64,000 nucleotides of DNA from Oscillospiraceae bacterium (lineage in GTDB: Bacteria; Bacillota; Clostridia; Oscillospirales; Oscillospiraceae). A program made the translations under genes and the position numbers. The DNA is taken from the NCBI GenBank assembly GCA_902774015.1, contig CACYHB010000008.1, positions 51,780-115,779 of the forward strand, written 5' to 3'. How positions within the stretch are numbered: the stretch's first letter is position 1; every line of letters starts with the position of its first letter. Of this stretch, positions 58,593 to 64,000 are shown in pieces. The notes beneath the pieces were generated by a model that made no database searches, was not told the origin of the DNA, and saw only the letters and a program-made list of their open reading frames with translations.

Positions 58593-59876
58593 ATGAGTGC
58601 GTTCGACAAGGTTATCGGCTATGAGTCGATCAAAAACGAGCTCCTGCAGATCTGTGATATGATTCAAAACCGGGACGTGTATGAGGAGTTCGGCGCCAGG
58701 CTCCCTCAGGGCGTGCTGCTCCACGGCGATCCCGGCCTGGGAAAAACCCTGATGGCAAAGTGCTTCATCGAAGAGAGCGGGCTGCCCGCATACGTCGTAC
58801 GCAGGAACATGGGCAGCGATGACTTCATCGGCAACATCACCGAAACGTTTCAGAAAGCCAGAGAAAACGCGCCGTGTATCGTCTTTCTGGACGATATGGA
58901 CAAGTTCGCCAACGAAGACAGCGGCCACCGCGACGCAGAGGAATATGTGGCCGTTCAGTCCGGGATCGATGAGGTAAAGGACTGCGACGTGTTTGTGCTT
59001 GCCACGGCAAACAACATCAGGAAGCTCCCGTTTTCCCTTGTGCGCTCGGGCCGTTTTGACAGGAAGATCCAGGTTGAGTGCCCTTCCGATAAGGACGCCG
59101 AGAAAATCATTGCCCACTATCTCTCGGATAAAAAAGTTTCTAAAAGCGTTAACAAGGAAGACCTTGCCAAAATGATCAGCTACAGCTCCTGCGCCGAGCT
59201 GGAGACCATCCTCAATGAGGCGGCCATATATGCGGCATACAGGAGAAAGCAAAGCATCGAAATGGAGGATCTGGTAAAGTCTGTGCTGAAAACGCAATAT
59301 GACGGTTCTCGTGACAAGTGTACAGAGACTTCTTCGGAAGAATTGGAAAAGATAGCGCTTCACGAGGCCGGCCACCTTGTCGTATCCGAAGTCCTTTCTC
59401 CCGGAAGCGTCGGCCTTGCGTCTCTCCATTCGACGAGCAGAAATGAGACCGGCGGGTTCATTCATCGATGCAGGGACGTTTCCGGTCGGTCGCATTACGT
59501 CCTCATCGCGCTTGCGGGCAAGGCGGCGGTCGAGCTGTACTACGCAGATACCAGTGCAGACGGCTGTAAGGACGATATCCTACGCGCCTATGACGCGATC
59601 CGCGACGGCATTTCGGAGGATGCAACACACGGATTTGGGTTGGTCGATATATCGACAAAGAAATTTCCTGAAACCACCGAAAACTACAAAGCCCGCAACG
59701 AAGCGGTGACCCATGCCGAGCTGGAACGCTATATGCTCAAGAGCCGGGTTATTCTTTTGAAAAACAGAAGCTTTCTTGAAAAAGCGGCGGAGGCGCTGAT
59801 GGGGAAGGGAACGCTCCTGTATTCGGATATCCGGGCGATCAGAGATAGTGTGACAATCACAGATATGGCTGTATGA
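58593..59876 (+). CDS. Soluble FtsH-like AAA+/M41 metalloprotease
   Basis: The 427-residue protein has an AAA+ ATPase domain (Walker A HGDPGLGKT at 44-52, Walker B IVFLDDMDKF at 96-105, an RSGRFDRKI second-region-of-homology block) and a zinc-protease part with HEAGH at 257-261. A DGCKDDILRAYD stretch near 323-334 can supply the third ligand. It lacks the N-terminal membrane segments of FtsH and is shorter than FtsH (usually over 600). GGGAGG precedes ATG 58593. Short FtsH-like proteases of this kind are seen in islands. It may degrade a regulator or a toxin of the module. Confidence 0.88.
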   Translation: MSAFDKVIGYESIKNELLQICDMIQNRDVYEEFGARLPQGVLLHGDPGLGKTLMAKCFIEESGLPAYVVRRNMGSDDFIGNITETFQKARENAPCIVFLDDMDKFANEDSGHRDAEEYVAVQSGIDEVKDCDVFVLATANNIRKLPFSLVRSGRFDRKIQVECPSDKDAEKIIAHYLSDKKVSKSVNKEDLAKMISYSSCAELETILNEAAIYAAYRRKQSIEMEDLVKSVLKTQYDGSRDKCTETSSEELEKIALHEAGHLVVSEVLSPGSVGLASLHSTSRNETGGFIHRCRDVSGRSHYVLIALAGKAAVELYYADTSADGCKDDILRAYDAIRDGISEDATHGFGLVDISTKKFPETTENYKARNEAVTHAELERYMLKSRVILLKNRSFLEKAAEALMGKGTLLYSDIRAIRDSVTITDMAV

Positions 59877-59890
59877 GGAGGGAGAACAGC

Positions 59891-60202
59891 ATGGGAAACG
59901 TCAATATGGAAGAACTTGTGGAGAAGTATGAGGCGTCCGGGGACGAACTGGATCTGGAAAACCGGCTTCGGTATGCCATAGCAAAAACTATGTGCTGCGG
60001 CAAAGAGGCCAACACGCCCGATATGCGGGAGATCCTGACGACCCTTGCCGCCCCGGAGCATCAGACCGCGAAGCAGCTGAAAGCCAGGCTGACAAGGCTT
60101 TTTGTCACGGCGGATCTGACCGGAAGCGAGCTCACCTGCGCATTTGCGGAAAAGGTTTTTGCCGGGAAGATCGGAACGACCCTCGGCGAGTCGGAGGAAT
60201 AA
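59891..60202 (+). CDS. Unknown small protein downstream of the AAA+ protease
   Basis: This 103-residue helical protein (MGNVNMEELVEKYEASGDELDLENRLRYAIAKTMCCGKEANTPDMREIL) follows the protease by 14 bases, with GAGGAGGGAG before its ATG at 59891. A CC pair and acidic first half are noted; no known motif is seen. It is likely a partner or substrate adaptor of the protease, judged by place. Confidence 0.6.
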   Translation: MGNVNMEELVEKYEASGDELDLENRLRYAIAKTMCCGKEANTPDMREILTTLAAPEHQTAKQLKARLTRLFVTADLTGSELTCAFAEKVFAGKIGTTLGESEE

Positions 60203-60232
60203 CGTACTTTATCAAATGCATGAATACCACGG

Positions 60233-60260
60233 TTGACAAGGAAAAACAAAATGATAGACT
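60233..60260 (+). promoter_or_regulatory. Promoter of the 60300 gene
   Basis: TTGACA (60233-60238) and TAGACT (60255-60260) are 16 bases apart, about 40 bases before the ATG. Confidence 0.7.
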
Positions 60261-60299
60261 GTTATTGTCAGTATAGTTTTGAAATGAGGAGAAATAGAA

Positions 60300-60857
60300 A
60301 TGAATGAAATTTGGGTACTTTCCATCAGAACCTCTTTGCCGAAGGTGTGCAAATCACCAGACGATTTTAAAATGACTGTTTCCGCATATGACAGCTTTGA
60401 AAAAGCAAAAACGGCGATGCGCGAGGCAATCAATAAGTATGCGTTTTCCAAAAACGCGATGTTCAACGGCGCGGGGCAGATCAAGCTTCTGAAAAGCTAT
60501 ATCAAAGAAATGGGTGAGCCCGAAGAAGGCGAGGATCTCGATAGCCTGCTGACACCGCAAGTACTTTCCGGCATTCAGGACGCTCTGCAAAAAGCCTTTG
60601 CCGGCGAGAATGTTGCGCACAGTATCAAGTGCGGCAAATATACTGATTGGATGCTCGCGGTAACCGTGAAAAAGGATTCCGTCCGTTTCTGCGGATATGA
60701 TGACGGCCCGTGTAACGGATACGATCCCGTTCTGTCAACGAACATTTTCTCGATGGAGAAAGAGCAGGACTATTATCTCTACATCACGGATCTGCTGGGT
60801 CAGGATGACTATTCTTCGGATCTTTATATCGATTTGAAGAAAACGACGGTCGCTTGA
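60300..60857 (+). CDS. Unknown 185-residue protein
   Basis: I do not recognise it. It begins MNEIWVLSIRTSLPKVCKSPDD and has a long amphipathic helix (SFEKAKTAMREAINKYAFSKN) and a beta-rich end (WMLAVTVKKDSVRFCGYDDGPCNGYDP). GAGGAGAAATAGAA precedes the ATG. It has its own promoter and sits 440 bases after the protease in the same direction. Cytoplasmic and soluble by composition. Confidence 0.6.
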   Translation: MNEIWVLSIRTSLPKVCKSPDDFKMTVSAYDSFEKAKTAMREAINKYAFSKNAMFNGAGQIKLLKSYIKEMGEPEEGEDLDSLLTPQVLSGIQDALQKAFAGENVAHSIKCGKYTDWMLAVTVKKDSVRFCGYDDGPCNGYDPVLSTNIFSMEKEQDYYLYITDLLGQDDYSSDLYIDLKKTTVA

Positions 60858-60913
60858 CAGGCAACCGGAACGGTCTCCGGTGACAAACAGAAAAGACGCG
60901 GCACGATTGGCAG

Positions 60914-60953
60914 ACGGCGGACAATGTACCATAATTGGTGCATTGTCCGCCGT
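60914..60953. repeat. 40-bp near-perfect palindrome
   Basis: Thirteen-base perfect arms ACGGCGGACAATG/CATTGTCCGCCGT enclose a 14-base centre that is itself almost palindromic (ACCA/TGGT). There is no strong T-run, so it could be an operator or a hairpin between the 60300 and 60989 genes. Confidence 0.6.
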
Positions 60954-60988
60954 ATCATATGTTCGAAATTAAAAATGGAGGATGAATC

Positions 60989-61546
60989 ATGAATACGTTA
61001 AAAGCTGCCCTTAGCTTTGATCCCAATGATCCCCCTGTTCTCACTCCCGTGGAGACTATCATCAGCATGTTTGAGCACACCGACACGGACGGCATTCTTT
61101 GTATCCCGGCGTGGCCGTATGACGACGATGCGGAACAGGGAATGCTCTATCAGTGCAGGATGAACTGGAACAAGGCCGATTTGGAAAATGTGCTGCGGCA
61201 GTACGAAAACTGCTGTGATACCATGAAGAAGATCGCCGAAAAATACGATTCGTTCCGCGCGGATTCCGGCGCGGAAGCCCTGCCCGAAGCGGAAAAGCGG
61301 TTTTGGAATACGTATCTCCGGGATTTTGAAAGCGACGATACGGACGCGATCTGCGCCGAAGCGGAGGAGCGCGTCGGTAAGAGCCCCGCGACCTGTGACG
61401 TGATCATCCGCGCCCAACGGCTTTGCCGGCTGATGGCGCTCAAGGCCCCGGAGATCATCCTTCGGGGTGAGGCGAATCTCTTTGCCCAGGCGCTGGTGAT
61501 TCATGGGTACTGCAAGGATATAGAGATTATCGAAGACATCGAGTGA
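60989..61546 (+). CDS. Unknown 185-residue protein
   Basis: This is an acidic, mainly helical protein, not recognised, with several cysteines (CIPAW, CRMNW, CCDTM, CAEAEE, CDVIIRAQRLCRLM). GGAGGATGAATC precedes the ATG. Last plus-strand gene of the module, followed by a stem-loop at 61569. The helix VIIRAQRLCRLMALKAPEIILRGEANLFAQALVIHGY is hydrophobic enough to pack against a partner but not to cross a membrane. Confidence 0.6.
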   Translation: MNTLKAALSFDPNDPPVLTPVETIISMFEHTDTDGILCIPAWPYDDDAEQGMLYQCRMNWNKADLENVLRQYENCCDTMKKIAEKYDSFRADSGAEALPEAEKRFWNTYLRDFESDDTDAICAEAEERVGKSPATCDVIIRAQRLCRLMALKAPEIILRGEANLFAQALVIHGYCKDIEIIEDIE

Positions 61547-61568
61547 TCCGATTCTTATTAAACAAACC

Positions 61569-61603
61569 AGCCCATTGGAATTCCCGAAGGGACCCAATGG
61601 GCT
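61569..61603. terminator. Terminator between convergent genes
   Basis: Ten-base perfect arms AGCCCATTGG/CCAATGGGCT with a 15-base loop lie between the plus-strand gene ending at 61546 and the minus-strand gene ending at 61610. AATTGTTT follows. Confidence 0.7.
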
Positions 61604-61609
61604 AATTGT

Positions 61610-62404
61610 TTATTGTTCATCTATGCTTTCTTCGGGTGCTTTTGGCGTATTTAGGATTTTTTGATATTCATCAAATACAAAGAATTCGGCTTGAAATGGT
61701 GTAAGCGGTCTGTTGTTGGAGTCTACATATACTTTTGCGTCTTCATAATATTTCCTAACATTCTGTCCATCTTTCAAATAATTTCTAATATTCAGTTGAA
61801 TCTCATTATACTTTGTCTCGTCCAGATTGCTCCAAGAAGTTAGTGTTTTGGGCAGGCCATCTTTCTTGCCTAGATTGTTTTTTTTGTTGTACCATTCGAT
61901 TACGTTTTTCTTGTAGAAACCTTCGCTGTATGTATATCTGTCAAGAATCATATGGCAGTGCTCAAACTGTTTTTTATACTCATCTGCGCCCTTCAGGCAA
62001 TATATGTACTTTAGCGAGCAGTTTATCAGCTTTTGGCCCTTTCCGAATTTGATTTCGCTAACAGTGGATCCTTCTGCTTTTTTATTATACTCACGCACTA
62101 TTGTATTAAACTCATCTACAAACCCTTTGCAGATTGTTCTATGCCATTTATCAAAGCCATCTTCATCTTTTGCGTCGTCAATTACTACGAAAGAATACAG
62201 CTTGTCAGCAACATCATTGAAAAGCTTGTCAAGTGCCTCCTTGCTTTTAGTGTCTTCTCGGAATTTGCCAAGCCCACCTATAGTACGAGGCTGCATGTCG
62301 GTATATGCGCGTACCTTCACAATAAATCTGTACTGTTCAAGCTTGTCTACATAGCCATATCCGAAGTGTGATATCAAATCCTTCCAATCTCTAGAATAGC
62401 ACAT
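61610..62404 (-). CDS. Unknown AT-rich 264-residue protein
   Basis: This protein starts MCYSRDWKDLISHFGYGYVDKLEQYRF and is lysine- and tyrosine-rich. Its GC content is clearly below that of the neighbours, a sign of transfer. The open frame goes back to 62794 but that part is a shadow of the DUF2779 gene; ATG 62404 has AGGAAAGG before it. It begins 23 bases after the DUF2779 stop, so the two are probably co-transcribed. No motif is recognised. Confidence 0.6.
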   Translation of the reverse strand: MCYSRDWKDLISHFGYGYVDKLEQYRFIVKVRAYTDMQPRTIGGLGKFREDTKSKEALDKLFNDVADKLYSFVVIDDAKDEDGFDKWHRTICKGFVDEFNTIVREYNKKAEGSTVSEIKFGKGQKLINCSLKYIYCLKGADEYKKQFEHCHMILDRYTYSEGFYKKNVIEWYNKKNNLGKKDGLPKTLTSWSNLDETKYNEIQLNIRNYLKDGQNVRKYYEDAKVYVDSNNRPLTPFQAEFFVFDEYQKILNTPKAPEESIDEQ

Positions 62405-62427
62405 CGTATCCCTTTCCTTTCTCCTTT

Positions 62428-63951
62428 CTATCTCGCAACTCTCACGAGTTCTTCCCATACCTTGACCATCGCGTATGTATCCAGCTCGCAGTACTTCAGC
62501 AGGTCGTGCCGGGCTTTGGCCTCCTCCTCCGGGGGCATATCCTTGATCTTCGGGAAGATCGTCATGGCCTCGCTGCCGTTGTGGACGCCCTCCAGATTGT
62601 GATAATCCAGCTCCGGGTCCTCCGGGAAAATGGCCGGCAGAACGCTCTTGATGGAAAACGAGCCGCCCATGGCGCGATTGTAATACCAGCCCGACTGGAA
62701 CGGCACGAGCAGGTCGACAATGTTGTCCTGGATGTTCAGCAGATGCTCCGCCAGATCGGGGAATTCCGCGGCCAGCTCCTTGAGGCGTGTGCACTCAAAC
62801 GCCTTGTTGTACGCGGTCACGCATACGTTCATCGGGATATCCTTGCACAGCCGCTCCGCCAGCGCACGGCGGGGATCGGGGCCGGACTCGGCCAGGAACT
62901 CCCTGTGCTTCAGCTCGCCGCCCTCCCGCTCGATGTAGTGCAGGGAATACTGGAACGGGATCTGCATATACGGCCTCGTACCCACAAAGCGAGGGATGAC
63001 CGGCTGCATTGTCTCGAAGTCCAGGAAGTACAGCGGATAGGTGAGCTTGTCCAAAAACGCGAGGATCTCCGGCTTGTCCACGTGGGTGCCCTTATCCGCA
63101 AGGCCGAACTCGATCTGTCGGAGCTGCTTTTCGTTTTTGATCGGCGCGTTGAGCAGCAGGTCCCGGTAGCTGATCCAGCCCTTGCGGTAATACTCGATCT
63201 TCTTCTTGAAGGGCAGGCGGTAGAGGTCAAAAACGGACTCTTTCGGAATATGGCGGAAGCAATAGGGGCGGAAAGCGCAGTCATACGGCTTGCGGCAGGC
63301 CTCGCTCAGGTCGATATCCGGCTCCTCCGCCGACTGCAGGATCTTTTCCGCAATGGCCACGTTGTACTCGATGTTTTTGATCTCGATCTTGACTTGCTCT
63401 GCCGCGTCGGAGATAAAAAACAACTGCGATAGGTCAAGCGTCCCGTCAAAGACGTAGTCCCCATTCAGGCAGACCAGATAGGTGCCCGTCACGTTGACAC
63501 CGCAGTGTTCCAGGACATACTTCTGATAGGAAATATCCGCGATATAGACCTCTTTATCGTCGTCGTAGGATCCGTCGTCTTTCTGACGCTTGGTAGAGCT
63601 TTTGACCTCGTAGATCGCCCAGCCGTCGCCGTCTTTTTTGAGGATATCCACCGCGCAGTAAAGACCGTTATGGGAGAACGACGCCTCGCAAATGACGGGC
63701 GTCTCCTTTTCCATCTCGGTCCGCGTATTGGCGATCATTTTGGCAAGGTCCAGCTTCTCCCCGTCATAGGCCGTCATCTCCACGTAGTCTCCGAAAAGAC
63801 CCATGGCCAGGTCGCCAACCTCGTTGCCCGCCTCCATGCGCGAGAGGACGCTTTCGTCCAGCACAAGCGCTCCGGGCCTGTATTTCCGCAGCCATGCGAT
63901 CTTGGGGCACTGCCACAGGCCGCAGTACTTTGATTTGGATAAGGCAACCAT
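62428..63951 (-). CDS. DUF2779 protein: Cas4-like nuclease fused to a DEDD-type exonuclease domain
   Basis: The 507-residue protein begins with a PD-(D/E)xK domain (CAVDILKKDGDGWAIYEVKSS, about 98-118) plus cysteines (C near 13 and 16, then KPYDCAFRPYCF near 225) that could hold an iron-sulfur cluster as in Cas4 and AddB. The C-terminal part has a DnaQ-like pattern: DFETMQP near 303, YNKAFE near 387 and LLKYCELDTYAMV near 486. GAGGAGG precedes the ATG. No cas genes or CRISPR array are in the window, so it is an orphan, as DUF2779 proteins usually are. A role in DNA repair or defence is plausible. Confidence 0.82.
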   Translation of the reverse strand: MVALSKSKYCGLWQCPKIAWLRKYRPGALVLDESVLSRMEAGNEVGDLAMGLFGDYVEMTAYDGEKLDLAKMIANTRTEMEKETPVICEASFSHNGLYCAVDILKKDGDGWAIYEVKSSTKRQKDDGSYDDDKEVYIADISYQKYVLEHCGVNVTGTYLVCLNGDYVFDGTLDLSQLFFISDAAEQVKIEIKNIEYNVAIAEKILQSAEEPDIDLSEACRKPYDCAFRPYCFRHIPKESVFDLYRLPFKKKIEYYRKGWISYRDLLLNAPIKNEKQLRQIEFGLADKGTHVDKPEILAFLDKLTYPLYFLDFETMQPVIPRFVGTRPYMQIPFQYSLHYIEREGGELKHREFLAESGPDPRRALAERLCKDIPMNVCVTAYNKAFECTRLKELAAEFPDLAEHLLNIQDNIVDLLVPFQSGWYYNRAMGGSFSIKSVLPAIFPEDPELDYHNLEGVHNGSEAMTIFPKIKDMPPEEEAKARHDLLKYCELDTYAMVKVWEELVRVAR

Positions 63952-64000
63952 AAGATAACCTCCTCATGCGCCGTTGACCCGCCTTTATTTGACCAACCCG

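Noticed and set aside
63285-63951. CRISPR adaptation gene cas4 as the identity of the DUF2779 N-terminus
   Set aside because: The protein is much longer than Cas4, carries a second exonuclease-like domain, and no cas1, cas2 or repeat array is in the window.

Overview
The window reads as part of a chromosome from an anaerobic Firmicute, most likely a gut member of the Clostridia close to Oscillospiraceae. That placement is inferred from GC-rich metabolic genes with AGGAGG-type ribosome sites, tungsten aldehyde oxidoreductase genes, TnpV-type mobile-element genes and a short double-palindrome repeat of the kind seen in that group. No rRNA gene or species marker is present, so the genus is not fixed.

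Layout. (1) 1-6.9 kb is the backbone of an integrated mobilizable plasmid or ICE: P4-type primase/helicase, MobV relaxase with a pMV158-like nic sequence, a ParR-like/ParM-like pair, a CHC2 zinc-finger primase, an XRE regulator and a small sigma factor, with paired long repeats in the control region. (2) 7.0-8.8 kb is an ArsR-controlled permease and mini-thioredoxin operon. (3) 8.8-27.5 kb is a tungsten island. It holds two aldehyde ferredoxin oxidoreductase (AOR) genes each followed by its own MoaD-like gene, a ThiF/HesA adenylyltransferase, a radical-SAM maturase, MoeA, a MoeA-PBP fusion, a Mop molbindin, an HTH-PBP regulator, two FAD oxidoreductases, an Ldh2-type dehydrogenase, a TupABC tungstate transporter and an iron alcohol dehydrogenase. 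Three divergent or upstream control regions share a GAAAC-repeat/TGCATATA motif beside good promoters. This suggests one metal-responsive regulon that links tungstate uptake, cofactor making and the enzymes. TupA is circularly permuted. (4) 27.5-34.3 kb is a mobile-element junction: tnpV, a tRNA-Ala 3' end used as an attachment site, a tyrosine integrase, a DUF4160/DUF2442-HTH pair, excisionase, MobC, a Fic protein and a HipB-like HTH protein.

(5) 34.6-56.0 kb is a defence island on one strand: a GmrSD-like DUF262/DUF1524 protein, type I restriction HsdR and a fused HsdM-HsdS, two poorly known proteins (one with a HEPN RX4H motif and zinc ribbons), Hachiman HamA/HamB, a PLD-helicase-DUF3427 protein, an SF1 helicase with a C-terminal nuclease domain, a MazG-like pyrophosphohydrolase and a nuclease-helicase. 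(6) 56.1-61.6 kb is a WYL regulator followed by an unknown protein, an ADP-ribosylglycohydrolase, a soluble FtsH-like AAA+/M41 protease and three unknown small proteins. This looks like a self-contained module and is a candidate for an undescribed system. (7) 61.6-64 kb holds an AT-rich orphan and a DUF2779 nuclease on the minus strand.

All functional calls are from reading the sequence. No database search, structure prediction or alignment program was run.
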